A stretch of 64,000 nt of DNA from Candolleomyces eurysporus (Eukaryota > Basidiomycota > Agaricomycetes > Agaricales > Psathyrellaceae), in contig JANBPK010000823.1 of NCBI GenBank assembly GCA_027579435.1, positions 1 through 64,000 of the forward strand, written 5' to 3'. Both the position numbers and the translations under genes were made by a program. The notes below the pieces were generated by a model. It did not search any database and was not told the DNA's origin. It saw only the letters and a list, made by a program, of their open reading frames with translations. Of this stretch, positions 32,367-44,479 are shown one piece after another; within the stretch, counting starts at the first letter, position 1, and each line of letters begins with the position of its first letter.

Positions 32367-33896
32367 TGGCGGGATGCGCACGGACCATATGATCTGTTTG
32401 GTCTGGAACAAATAACGCGTTCACACGTCCGTCGCGCCCCATTGACACTGACCATCATCCGCACTTGATGGTGACAGCCCAACTATTTAATCTTTGGAGA
32501 TTGTCAGCCTCGTCGTCAATGACGCGTGCTACACCAAGGCCCATGCAACTCGGCTTAATCACCCGGCTTTGTTACCAGCGGACTCGGGAGCAGTTCTTCC
32601 GCAGAGTCACGGTTCTTAGCTCGAAGAGCGTAGCAGTACTGCGAGAGGTTCTGCACGAAGACATGGCGCTAGGTTGTTGTGTTCGCTTGTTGGCTATCAT
32701 CAACATGGGAGATCTGAATGAAAAGGCAGATGATGGTCATTCTTGCCTCAGCAGGTGACTTCGATCTCCCACCGACCACTTGATCCAGACTTTTCCTCTG
32801 CTTCCGTCAGACTTGACCCTGTCTCTACTTCAACAGTCTTTCTCTCTTCTGCTTGGCGGTGTTCTTTTTTCGGCTCGATGGCAAACCCAAAAATCATATC
32901 TGGTTACCTTAGTCTTATGTTTGGGATTCCAGCCTCACCGTCAAGTTGCACAGTTCAACCACGTCTCAAAGCTAACCCACATAACGATCAAGACCCGACC
33001 TTTGGTCTAGGATGATTCTCTTGCTCTCCATGCCGCCGGAAGTCCCTATTTCTGTAATCGAAGCAAATTTCATATCTTTGCCACCTTACAATCGCTAACT
33101 CTGGCAATTGTCTTGAGGCGTTCTCATTATTGGCATGCCTTCCAGATTTGAAGCCACAGTGAACATCAGACACATTGAAACTCTGTTATTTCGTTTTTGT
33201 GTGCCCTCTCCTGAACTGTAACTGGGATCCCTGATGAATCATACTTGGCCGTCTGTAAAGCTCAACCGTTTCCCCAAACTTGGTCAACTTTATCTCTGCC
33301 TTGATCGAGGTAAGTGGACAAGCAGGTGACCCAATGATACAACTGTGTCTGTTTTAGTGATTGATAGTTCAATTTTCGTGATAATAAACTACAAAGTTGA
33401 TGTGGTCTGACTCTCTAAGTACAAGAAAAGACTATGCTATTGCTAAAGGTTCACATGGCTTGAGAAGGAAAAGAGAGCTAGTACTATCTGCTCTAGGGAC
33501 ATGAGAGCTGAAGCTACTCAAGGCTGTCAGTTTGAAGCTGCCCCAGTTGTATTATACCCTGACTGGAGAGGCTACTTTAGTTGATGCTGTGCTAAAAGTC
33601 AGGCGGCTTGACTCAAGCAACCTCAGAAAGTCTTATACCTTTTACACGCACTGCCAGGGCACTCAGGCGGCACAACCAGGGTGTCTAGAAATCAGGTGGC
33701 TCCACATTAATTGAGTACAAGTGCTAGAGCGGCTCAGGGCATCTTTGAAAAAAACAAAGTCCATGGCTAGTGGCACGGCTGGGTGGCTGTGATAAACTCT
33801 GATGCAGTGCGAGGAACTGAAGTGGCTTGAGTCCTGAGTCAAAGGAATGACCAGACCAACTGTTGACATCAGGAGAAAGGGTGCAGGTGACTTAGG
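32367..33896. other. Intergenic DNA passing into the second decayed repeat block
   Basis: No gene is recognised. Up to about 33.2 kb the sequence is of mixed composition. From about 33.3 kb it becomes CpG-poor. At 33600-33850 short GCGGC/GTGGC-containing segments recur at irregular spacing (for example GGCGGCTTGACTCAAG and AGTGGCTTGAGTCCTGAGTC), perhaps a decayed minisatellite; this is weak. Confidence 0.35.
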
Positions 33897-33989
33897 ATGA
33901 GGCAATTCGCGAACTTTACAAATAGATTCGCAAATTTTAGAGGGCGTCTACACAGACGGTGTATCATTGAGAAAAGAAAAAAGATTGTT

Positions 33990-35006
33990 TATTGCTCCGG
34001 TGTTTCTTTGGTGTTGTCTTCAGTGGACAATCAGTGGTCCTTGCATTCCTGTACTGCTGTAGTAGTGCCTAGTCTGATAGATAACTGTGATGTAATATCA
34101 GGCTTGCCATGGCTCACCTCGAATCATATTGTTATGGACTTTGAGAAGCGAACTGCGTGTGTAAAGAATACAGGGTTGGATCTCTTGAACCTGACGACAG
34201 CTCAGTTTGGCAGGACCACCCATCTGAAGCCTGTCACTCGTTTGACACTTTGCAAATTAAAGTGTAATTTCTGTGACATGCTATGTGAACTAGAAGCAAC
34301 CTTATGGAAATGCAACCTGGCATTGGCCCCTCGTCAGATGGATGGGGGGAGGGTATTTCCTGACCTTCAGAAAGGTATTGTTGCTGCTATGGCAGCCAGA
34401 ATTGCGGACCTCAACAAACAGGTGGAGATGGACAAGCTTACCACAGAGATAAAGGCTGAGTATGCCAATGTCTTTGGACCTGTTCCTCACATTGATGCAC
34501 TGCCAGAGCATGACTTCTGTCACATTCGGTTGAAGGACACAGATGTGAAGTTGGATTCTCATTCTTATCCCTTGCCTCGTAAGTACAGGCAGGCATAGAC
34601 TAAGCTGATTAATGAGCATGTCGCTGCTCACTGTATAGTTTCCTCTGCCTCTCAGCATTCGTCTCCTGCGTTCTTGGTGCCAAAATCTGATCCAAATGCT
34701 GATCCCTGTCTGGTAGTGGACTACTGGAAACTCAATGACAATGTTGTACCTGATTCATACCCACTGCCAAATATTCCGGATATATTTTCGGATTGTAGTA
34801 GAGCACGTTTTTGGTGCAAGTTTGATATGATGAACTCGTTTTTCCAGACTTGCGTTCATCCAGACAATTGCCATTTGTTTGTGATGAATATGCCAGTTGG
34901 AGCATTTGAATGGGTGGTGATGCCCATGGGCTTCAAGAGTGCACTGAGCATTCATCAGCGACAGATGACGACAGAGATTCATCAACTCAACTCCTCTTGT
35001 TGTTAA
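33990..35006 (+). pseudogene. pol: Gypsy pol fragment: end of protease and N-terminal reverse transcriptase
   Basis: The first frame has a protease end (CDVISGLPWLTSNHIVMDFE) and the linker to reverse transcriptase (DALPEHDFCHIRL, then SYPLPRKYRQA), stopping at TAG 34597-34599. Reverse transcriptase resumes in frame nearby (VDYWKLNDNVVPDSYPLPNI and GAFEWVVMPMGFKSA) and ends before the YxDD active site. Stops and truncation make it a dead fragment. Confidence 0.8.
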
Positions 35007-35101
35007 GCTTAGTGTAGGCAGTATACCTGCCTTCCAGTTGATGGTAGCCTCCTTGACATGGGGAAAAGGATGATCAAGATAAGGTGTTTCAGATGTACCG
35101 G

Positions 35102-36506
35102 TGATGCGCAGGTCACGTTCTAAGGCTCAAACCACAACAAGACAAAGAACCAAACTCTAACACCAACACACACACAAAACAAACACACCAAGTATCTTCT
35201 GAAGATAAGAGGCGGGCAAGGGTATAGTGAAAAGCTCTAAGTCAAATTGGACTAAGGCTTCAGAACGTAAACTTTGCAATCGCAAGTTCAAGGGGGGAGC
35301 TAAGGCTCAACCAGATTTGGTGTTATTGCTTTGGAAGCTAAAATTTGTAGACAACAGACTTTGATGGTACATGGATTCGACTTCAGAAGTGAGAACACGG
35401 TCTCAACACAATTTAACTTTGACAACGCAATGAGGACACGGCCTCCAAACGACTTCTGAACTTAAACACGCAAAAGATAACAGAAAGGCTCTCGTAGATT
35501 TGGTGGGTAACACAGACCCAGACACAAAATACAATGCTAGCTACCCGCTATGTAGATTTAGTTACTTAAAGTCCAAGATTAAATACTGTAGATAAGTTTG
35601 GCAGACACATCCAAGACAAACAGAGATATAAGCACATGAAATCGACCAGTCCGAAAAGAAATAATCATATGAGGGTATCCAGGCTCCAGAATGAGGTCTC
35701 AACTCTCCCAGACTTGCGCCTAGACACGTTCAGAACCTTTGCCAAAACAGCACTCCAGTATCTCCACATGCTTCGATAGTTTGGAATAGGTTCGGAGGTA
35801 AGTACCTTTGTTCCCGACCCTACTTCCGTCTATCCGGTTGGCTGGGCACCTCTCCCAAGCTTTCATCACGTCATTGCCCTGACTCTAGGCATTCCGCATT
35901 CTTCCGCACTCCATGCTTTCCTCGCTATCAACATCAGCTCACAAGACCAAAATCTATCTTGGGTTCTGAAGACAACCAAGGGTCCAGTTTCTACCCCGGA
36001 TCAGTTCACACCTTGAGTTGGCTCTTCAGAAGCCTTCATCCGAGCTGCTCATTCTTCCGAATCCAGCAACTGTCAGGTTTATTTGACTTAACAGATTTGC
36101 CATCACGTCCTCGAAGCCACAGAGTAATGTTACACTTTCCGCTTAGTGAATGTCAGGGCAAATATTCCTTTAGTGTGCAGACTCCCTTCCTACACCGTAC
36201 CTCGCCAGGTCGGGCACGCAGTTATGGTTCCGAATTATTTCTCTACCCTTTGGATACGTTTGCAGGGCCTTCCTAATTTAAAGCACCACTGCTGAACCGT
36301 CGTACTTGGGTCGCTGAGCCAGATCCTTGAGAGCTGCTAAGTCCGAAGCCAGGAACCGCTCCGACTCTTGGTTTTGCAATGTTCAGAAGACATGCTAAGT
36401 TCTATAAGTTGTTATTGTTACTTAGTACTTTAATTCAGAAGGTCTTCCAAAGAAAAGTTCTATTAATTGGCGATTTTTCTAAGGGTATGCAGACAAGCGC
36501 TGTATC
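35102..36506 (+). repeat. LTR copy 2 of the 1.3-kb LTR family
   Basis: Starts TGATGCGCAGGT and ends TGTATCA. It aligns with 11697-12975 over its whole length (shared CACACACAAA-rich start, GAAGATAAG, AAGTTCAAGGGGGGAGCT). It retains more CpG than copy 1. Confidence 0.75.
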
Positions 36507-37215
36507 AACGGATAACTTTGCAAACAGAGGACATGGCCTCGAGCAACCTTAACGCAAGAGCAATTCAATAAAACACAAGCAACATGACTCTGATTGACTT
36601 CACAAACTTAAACACTCTTTTCTCAATAACAGATGGCTCTTGTAGATTCCTGGGAACATGGTCCCAACGCAAAATACAAACGCTAGCTACCCGCTGATGC
36701 TAATACAGATAAAACAGAGACATATATATGTGTATTTATTGTTTGGCAAACAGACAGAAGAACAAACAGATGACAGAGACAGAGAGAGATAAGAAACACA
36801 ATCACATGAGGGTATCGAAGGCTGAGAGTTGAGTCCCAAACCTTAGAACACAGCCCAGGCCCTTTGCAAACCTGTTCTGGATGTGGCTGTTGTCGAGTCC
36901 AAATGGATATTCACCAAGGATTGCTCCTGGAGAGCACACCCTTCCATTTGTGAGCCTAATCCAATGAATTGATCCGAGTTTTGGGTGCTTGGCCCCACCA
37001 AGCCACACTGCTTCACTACTCTGCTGACTCTTTTCTTTCTCTTGGCTGTGGACAGGCTGACTGAGCTTCAGGTAGATGACCACATAAGCTTTAGTTGTGC
37101 TTTCCGGTTCTCCGAGCAGGTTGACAAACTTTGGATTAGCTGTCCAACATTGATCACTGCTTCTGTTCCTTCCAATTCTGGTCATGTCAAGGCTTATTGA
37201 CTTAGCAGTGAAGAG
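36507..37215 (+). repeat. LTR copy 3, 5'-truncated and interrupted
   Basis: Aligns with about 11950-12650 of copy 1 (CTTTGCAAACCTGTTCTGGA, GAGTTTTGGGTGCTTGGC). It lies directly behind copy 2 in the same orientation. Its right part appears to resume at 38480, so 37216-38479 is probably a later insertion. Confidence 0.65.
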
Positions 37216-38479
37216 ATCAAGAACGGTGAGACTACTAACACACAACCTAATGCCTAACACCAACTCCAAGTTGAGCCATGTGAGGTAAGTAGTATGTATA
37301 GACCTTTCATAGTTGTGCCGCACTGAAATCAGGGGTGTGAGTATGGGGGGTAGTGCAGAGTATCAAGAATTTACAAGTTCTCTCTCTTGTGCACACTAAT
37401 TCCAAGTAATCAAGGAGTACTCGATAATCACACAGTTAACCCATAGGGTTATATCTTTATAGCTTTGATCTTTCCTTTACTTAGTATCATGCCACGCAAG
37501 ATACAAGTCACAAAACCAGTCGATTGCAAACACAAAGTAAACACAAATAAAACAGCAGTAATTCTCTAGGGAAAAACTATGCTAAGAGAGTCCAATATAT
37601 ATACTATCTGGAGCCGTGCAATCACCGGAACATGGTAAATAGGTGTGCACGAGATGTATAAATAAATAGAGTCCAGGCCCCAGCTAGAGAGAGAGATAAA
37701 GAGATAAAAAGGAGGGTATTGGATATGCCAAGGTGCTGCTGTGCCACTCCTACGCTCACGCTGTGACTATTAATAGATTCCTGTTGCCTTTTCTGGTATG
37801 CCAAGCAGGATGCCGAAGTTGATCGAGGGTGGCCGCCCTATGGTTATTCCAACTGCCGCCTTGGTGTGCCTTTGCTCAAGCCATGTGAGGAGGAGTTGGA
37901 CCTCCATCAATTGAATAGATTTACCTTGGCAAATCCCTTGTGACCACCCTCTGGGTTATCTCTTTCCGTGAACAACCTTCCTTTCAGAGTACTTTGAGCT
38001 CCTTTCTCATGCCACGCCATCCATCATGCCGCTTGATGTGCCAAAACCCTGCTGTGCATCTCTTTCTATGCTTAGGGACTCGCCCCACTGCTCTAGCACT
38101 GAATATACTCAATTAATGTGAGGCTGCGCAAGAGGGTAGGTACCTTTAGTGCCTAGAAAACCCCCTCTATAGCTTTCATAGTGAAATTGAGCTGTTCAGC
38201 TGCAGGGTAGGCCATTTAATCTGAAGTGGTGCCAACTGGCTAGCTTACTAAACCCTAATCTCGGGTATACCGGCGTGCATGCCTCTAAGTTGGCAGTCCT
38301 TGAGTAGACTCCAACTCTTGTGAACCCAAGAGTAGTGTACTCTTAAATTATCCTTTGCACCGTGCAAGTTATCTCAATACTGGAAGGGTTTCGTAGTGTA
38401 GAGATTAAATAGACACGACCGTTAATTGAATTGTGAACAATATATTCAATAAAGTGGGTATTTATTCGCAAAAAGCAAA
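37216..38479. repeat. Anonymous 1.26-kb insertion within LTR sequence
   Basis: AT-rich and non-coding, lying between two parts of the LTR family. Its size suggests another solo LTR or non-autonomous element, but I found no clear ends and no second copy in the window. Confidence 0.35.
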
Positions 38480-38877
38480 CATGGTTGTATCAGCGGATTG
38501 CTCATCAATTCTTGAAGCCACCGGCTGCTTTGTGAAGCCTTCTGCTTAGCGGTTGTCAGGGTGAATTCCCTTATAATGTGCACAACTCCCTCCAGCATTG
38601 TACCTTGCCAGGTCAGGAATGCTGGTTAGACTTTGAATGGTATGACTGCGTTTTGGATATGTTTGCAAGACCTTTGAAAACTTAAAGTGTCATTGCAGAA
38701 CCGTCTTACTCAATGTTCTTTTGTTCTCTAGGGTGTCTGCTTAGTTGACAGTCAGGGATAACTCCAACTCTTATATTTCCCTCCCTTCAAGAAGATCTCT
38801 TTAATTATCTACGTCGATTCGCAACCTTTACAAATAGATTCACGAATTTTAGAGGGTGTCTACACAGACGGTGTATC
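38480..38877 (+). repeat. LTR copy 4, 3' end only
   Basis: Corresponds to about 12570-12975 of copy 1 (TTCTGCTTAGC, GTGCACAACTCCCTCC, the AGAGGGTGTCTACACAGACG tail, end GTGTATCA). The tail matches 33930-33966 almost exactly. Confidence 0.65.
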
Positions 38878-39689
38878 AGCACCAGCTGATGTGATTGCAA
38901 CAACAATGATGTGGTCAAAGAGAGAGAGGCGAGTTTAGCCTCAATTTGGTCCATCACCATTTTTTTGGATCCCAGCTGTGATGGACTCAATAAGTGTGCA
39001 TGTGGTCTCATTGACCTTGGCTGTATCCTTTGGGTCTCTGGGCATATTTTCGTTTTGTAGTCAGAGTTGGTGGGCATGATAGGTGTCCTTAGAGATGAAC
39101 TTCCTGTTGATTCGATAGGGAATGGTTGACAGGTTGCTTGTATGAAGAAGGAAGAAACAAGAAAAAGAGAGCATGAGACGGTAGTGCTGTGAGCACTTTG
39201 TGAGGAGATGTGATGACTTCTTGTGCAGTGCTCACCTATATATACTATTTTTGTGCCTGTGGCTTGCATAATCTAAGTTTCCAGTAAGTATGAATGGGAG
39301 TGGAAAGAGTCCAAGCACAATGGGAAAATGAGAGAGGCAAACAATGTAAGGTATCAATGTGAAGTGGTGATTGATAGCGGTGTCAATGTCCCATTGACCC
39401 TGAGCAACATCCTTGCTCAATTCTCCTCTAGTCTCTAAGTCTTAAAGTTTTGAGTCAGTACACAATTTGCTAGGTTGTTTGCTGACAGTGTAGTGTCAAG
39501 AGGACTTCACAATTTGCATGGTCTCAGTACAGTATATATAAACTGCTCTCACTTATGTTTCTATCATGAAATTGTTGCTCACTTTGTTGCTCTATTACTT
39601 GAAATCTATTGCTCTATTGCTGGAACTTAACTTGATCTTGCACAGCATGATTTTTTTAAGTTGTACTGTGGTGTACACTTGAGACTCAG
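38878..39689. repeat. CpG-poor repeat DNA with a minus-strand open frame
   Basis: A minus-strand frame (39269-38805) is open for about 154 codons, with Ser/Thr-rich composition and no recognised domain. It overlaps LTR sequence, so it is likely a relic of the element. A TATA-like TATATATAG lies just upstream of it on the same strand. Confidence 0.3.
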
Positions 39690-39960
39690 TGATGCACCTA
39701 CTATGTGAACACCCTACAAATTTTGCAAAGCAGCTCTGAAAAGCTTGCAAATGGATTTAGTTATAATAGGACATTGAGAAGCTAGGAAACTAGAGAGTTG
39801 GAGTGTTCCCTGGCTGCCAACTAAGCAGACTCCTTAGAAGAGAAAAGAAAGTCTAGTTAGATGGTTTAGCAATGGCACTTTAAGTTTGTAAAGGCCTTGT
39901 GAGCATATTTGAAACCACTACAAATAGAATCAACACTATCTGATATGCCAGATCTGGCAA
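39690..39960 (-). repeat. LTR-family fragment in inverted orientation
   Basis: Read on the minus strand it matches the copy 1 region 12690-12960: GGCACTTTAAGTTTGTAAAG here corresponds to the CTTAAAGTACCATTGC region, and GAGTTGGAGTGTTCCCTGGC corresponds to the AGGGAGAACTCCAACTC region. Confidence 0.6.
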
Positions 39961-40085
39961 GGTACAATATGCCCCACCTTCACTGCAGCCAGACTGTCAT
40001 GTTTTGTAGCCTCAGCTTGGGCACCTACAAACATGTTTCTCCTTGGCTTTATGCCAAAGCAAAGAAGGGCACTTTGAACAAGTGC
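39961..40085 (+). repeat. CpG-decayed copy of the dispersed family also found at 47.5 kb
   Basis: CACCTTCACTGCAGCCAGAC and CACCTACAAACATGTTTCTC match 47560-47655. Where the 47-kb copy has CG, this copy mostly has TG or CA. Confidence 0.75.
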
Positions 40086-40389
40086 TGTCATATTTCTTTG
40101 CAGGAAAAAGGACATAACATAGTAGGATACAAGGGATACAAAAAAGTCTTAAAAGCAGGGGATAAAATGACAGTTACCCAAAGGAGCAATTCTAAGGCAA
40201 GTGAGATTGTTCAAGAAAAAATTAAACTGAAACCTAAGCATGATAAGTTGAAGAACAAAACAAAATAATGATTGGCAAAGCTTACAGTAGTAATGGGCCA
40301 ATACTGGGGGGTTCGATGATGACTTGGGGAAGTTTCCTTGCATCTTGGAAAATTTTTAATAGAGTTGAAAAAAATAGAAACTCTGGAAC

Positions 40390-43300
40390 TTACTTAAGCC
40401 AGTCAGAACCATGATAAACTGCTTTGGTAAGCTCAACTTTGGTATACTGAGAATTTGCAATAATAAGGCAATTGCGGTTTGGAAGAAGGCCAACTACACA
40501 ATGGGGTGGAACCCAGAGCAAAAGGTCTCCTGAGGAGTTCTGAATCCAACCAATATCATTGAGTGTCAGTGTCCCAGCTGGATAGTTGTGTAGAAACAGA
40601 GGTTGTGGAAAGATTGACTGCAAGGGGAGATTGTTGCTATGCCTTGTCATTGACTCCAAAGCTGGCTGTCCTGTGTGAGCATCCCACAGCCTGATGGTCT
40701 GATCATGTGAGCCTGAGACAATGTACTTGCCATCAGGAGAGAATGCAGCAGATGTGACTGAGTCACTATGCCCTGTCATTGGCTCCAAAGCTGGCTGTCC
40801 TGTCTGAGCACTCCATAGCTCAACAGCCCCACTGTTCAAGCCTAGGACAATGTATTTGCCATTGGGAGAGAATGCTGCAGCTTTCACCTCTTGTTGCCTT
40901 TGTATCACTGATACCACCTGTTTCTGAGTCAGGTTATGGTGAATAATGGGAACTGATGCAAATTTCAGGAGTTTCTCTACTGGCTCTTCTGTTGCAGCAT
41001 AGAATGGTAGTGCTGATAGATACAAATGTGGTATGCTGTGCCCAATGGGTGTGGCAAAGTTGTGCACAAAATCTCCAATCTTGTTCAGCAATCCCCCAAG
41101 CTCAGTTGTTATTAGTTCCTGTATAATTTGTAAACTTCCATGTCACACCTTTACTAACCGTAGACTCACCTTGGATATTTGCCACAGAGTATTGTAGGCA
41201 TACCTAACATTCTTTAACACACTCAGAGCTTCCAGCCAATACAAGATCTTCTCAGTCTCCACAAACTCCTGCATCTTTTCCTGCAGGGGCTTGGTGACTC
41301 CAGCATACAGAACATGGTCTCCCCAAGCTGTACATGCATAAGCTAGTGCAGACTCAATATGCAGAGCCATAGGTTGGTCATCATTGCTTCTATATGAGGT
41401 TTTGGCTCCTGAAACCCCAAAGTGTAGCCCAGAGTCCATGAGTGTGAAGCATGCCTTGGCTGTCAGACAGTGTGCAGTACATCTGTCAATAGCCCATCGC
41501 TTGCCATGAACCTTTTCTGAGGTCAGGTAGTCAACAAAGGATGCATGAAAGATTGAGATTGCAGTATCATCATAACCTTCATCAGGCATTTGGACCACAG
41601 AATGAAGAGACTTGAAAGCTTCTCGAATTGCTGAGGCCTCCTTGCCATGCAATTTGGCATAGGTGCTCACTGAGATAGGCTTCTGGGCTGTGACAAGCAG
41701 AGACAGGCAGGAGCATATCATATCTGCCTCCTTTGGTTCCAGATCTTTAAAAGCTTCAGCTAAGATACTGCTGTACAGAGCATTAATGCCAGAAAACTGG
41801 ACATTTGCAGATGGTTTGGCAAGTTCCTGGAACCTCTCCAAGCTATTCCCTGAGTAAGTTGAAATGTATCCAGCCATGGTAGCTGCAATGATAAATAGTG
41901 TTCCTGAGGCATTGACAATAGTCTGAATCTCTGGAGGTGGCCAGTTTGCCTGATAGTGGTTATACACCCTTGGGATGTGTTTGAACCGGTTGTTCAGGTA
42001 GAGCAGTATATCAGCTCTGACAATGTCAGCTTCAATTTCATGGAGCCGGAGCCACCCATGGTGGATGGATGATTCAAAGGACTCCCGAAGAGAGATCTCG
42101 GGGCGACTAGTAAGAAAGAACCTGAGCGGGATGTTTGGCTTCTGTGATGCAATAGCCGCAATGAAGAGCCTGACGGCATCTTGATCCTCGCACTCGTCGA
42201 GGGCATCCACACCAAGCACAAGTAGCTCATCGCTGGCAAACGTCCTCTCAGCAGGCTGGAGGATGAGTTTCAAGTACTGGTCTTGCAGCTCCATCTCCGT
42301 TGGATTTCTACANGCTCCTATCAGACTCGAGAATCTTTTCTAGTGCGTCGCCAAACTTAGGTCGTTCCTCTGCTAGAATCCTTGCGAGGGTCGGGATAAT
42401 GAGATAGACGTCCCTCTTGTCCGATTCTTTGAGCGTACAGAAGAAGCTCGCACCCAGAAGTCCCCGGCTGTTGAGCTGAGAACAAAAGGTCTTCGACACG
42501 GTTGTCTTCCCTGTGCCGGCGAGGCCGCTAAGCCAGAACAGGCGAGGAGAATTCGGATCCGTTGCCCACGCGAGCAACATGGCCAGTAGCGATACCCGAG
42601 AGCCGGGGATGCATCCGGGACCTCGTTTTGTGTTGCTATACTCTGCGCCTCTCACTCCCCCTAGTCCCTGGAACAAATCTAATTCGTGGCTGAGTCTCAT
42701 GACAAATGAGGAACGAGCCAGATGGGCGTACCGGATCTCTTCAGCGATTTGACGGTCTGTTCGATATTGCACATGGTCCCGGTGTGGTTGTCGATCACTA
42801 TCGAGGTCCATGAGAAGCGGAACCTGATGGTATAAAATCAGACGCACCGTCAATTCGTTGCTTCAACCAGTTCACCCCTTCCACAATCTGGAGGGTTTGA
42901 GTCCTATTCTCGATGATCGCGTCGAACTATACAGTTGTGAGTCACAGTCGCAAGTAAGATCCAAAGGAGACCCACCATTGCTATCTCGATTGCGAACCTG
43001 ATCTCCTGCGTAAGCTTCAAAACCAATTGCTTGTCCTGCGAGGCAAGTATCCCGCGTCCAACCCATGATCTGGTCGGATCCACCTTGTCTTGCAGTATCT
43101 TCTGTTTCTCCTCCAGAGTCCTGCACAATCCAGCACGGGCTGAGTGCGTTGACGATCGAGACAAACAAGCTTCTCTCACCGTAATAATCCATTGAAACGG
43201 TCTTTCACCTCTTGCGAAACATCGGACGGACAAGAGTCCATGATTCTTGACAACACCTCCATCCTCTTGATAAGTTCGTTGAATTCCTGCTTATTCTCGC

Positions 43301-44123
43301 CATACGCCTACTCATGGATTGATACGGGAGATAGCGGCTAATTAAAGGGAGGACTCACATCGATCGTATCGCAAATGACCAACAGTCCTGCAGCAACACT
43401 CTTCAACGGGGGAAACACATCCGATACGTCGACCACCTTCCGGAGCGTGGCCTTGACACCATCGTAGATCTTGTTTGCAAGCCCCGCTGGTTGATGTTCG
43501 ACGTGGGCAGTGATTTCCTGAGGCTCGTTCTCCGCGTGAGATGCGCCAGTCGCAGGGATGTTTGATTGAGTTGGAGACAATAAATCCAAGGGATCGCCCT
43601 CGACGACTGCCGCACCATGGTCCTGTTTTGGATTTTCGACGTGACCGGTGGTTCCCTGCGACTCTCCCTCTTCTTGAGACCCGGCCAAGCGCCCGCTCAT
43701 AAGGGGTGGGTTCGAGACCTGCGACGCGCCGTTATGATCGAAAGTGGAAGCAGAGGGTATGAACGTATTCTCCGCCGGGTCTTTCTGTGCTGGGAGGGAG
43801 AATATAGCTTCTGACGAAGGAGATTGGATCGCCTGACTGGAAAGATCTTGACGAAGCGCGCTACCGATACCTTGATCGATGTTGTCTTGATGGGTTTGAA
43901 TTTCGCCGCGATTGGTGTTGTCAATCGGTGGATTGGCTGAAGGGACATCGGGGCTGGCTTTAGAGCTGGTGCCTGTACCCCCCGCAACGTTGAGACGGGA
44001 GGTCGGGCGAGAGCGAGATGGAGAGGGTGTGCGAGAATCGAAACGTTCTTTGACGAAATTCACGGGACTTCTGAGAAACTCTTTGGCTTCATCCCGGCGA
44101 CGAGGCCTTTTTGGGGGATCCAT
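40390..44123 (-). CDS. NACHT-WD40 STAND protein (NLR-like), WD40 array shortened
   Basis: A signal-transducing ATPase with numerous domains, of the type used by fungi in non-self recognition. Seven exons on the minus strand: 44123-43359, 43307-43180, 43120-42976, 42926-42848, 42797-42732, 42678-41170 and 41118-40390. Omitting the N at 42313, they sum to 3420 nt, or 1139 aa, in frame. The N-terminal 250 residues are Ser/Pro-rich. A helical region with conserved-looking KVVDVSDVFPPLKSVAAG follows. NACHT: P-loop LFWLSGLAGTGKTTVSKTF near residue 449, Walker B LLVLGVDALDECED near 557, sensor RFFLTSRPE. Helical linker to about 960. Only two WD40 repeats (AAFSPNGKYIVLGLNSG and AAFSPDGKYIVSGSHDQ) occupy about 973-1050. 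The C-terminal cap (GDLLLWVPPHCVVGLL to the end) is of the kind that closes these proteins in other Agaricomycetes. The 3' 1.65 kb is almost free of CpG while the 5' part is CpG-rich. The start is the first ATG of a long open exon. Confidence 0.88.
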
Positions 44124-44479
44124 GTCCAGTTAACCAGTAGTACGAAGTAAAGTTGAAGGGGATTGTGAAAGAGGCTGGTGGAAGTAGTGGTCGAAGCAGC
44201 CAATACACGTCCACCGCTCGAGATCGTTTTGGAAATACAGGCCCTTCGGCCGATAAGATAAGCCGGTCCGAACAAGGTCCATCATTGCCCAATCATTGCC
44301 CTCGTTGCACTCCCGCTCATTTCTCGATCGTTACCCGTTTCTGAAAAAACATCCTAGACCCACAAGCGTCGACGTCGAAAATCAACAAATGCGTTCCTAT
44401 CCGACAGCTTGCTGGTCGCCGCCAAAATTCCTCTAGCCATGTAGCAGCATGTGAGCTCTATTCTGAAGAAATATTTCTT

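Larger units (their letters stand above)
33897..36506 (+). mobile_element. Internally deleted Ty3/gypsy remnant with the 1.3-kb LTR family
   Basis: A short LTR tail (33897-33966, ending GGTGTATCA like the other LTR copies) is followed by about 1.1 kb of pol fragments. A purine-rich stretch GGGGAAAAGGA near 35060 comes next, then a full-length LTR (35102-36506). gag, most of reverse transcriptase, RNase H and integrase are missing, so it cannot move alone. It is distinct from the chromovirus at 14.9-20.7 kb in LTR length and pol sequence. Confidence 0.7.

Noticed and set aside
33600..33850. Possible CRISPR-like or minisatellite spacing of GGCGGCT/GTGGCT segments
   Set aside because: Spacing and units are irregular, and a CRISPR array is not expected in a fungal nuclear genome.
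42781..42850. 24-nt intron in the NACHT-WD40 gene (GTGCGT to CATCAG)
   Set aside because: Too short and out of frame. The longer intron ending at 42798, followed by a 66-nt exon, restores the frame.
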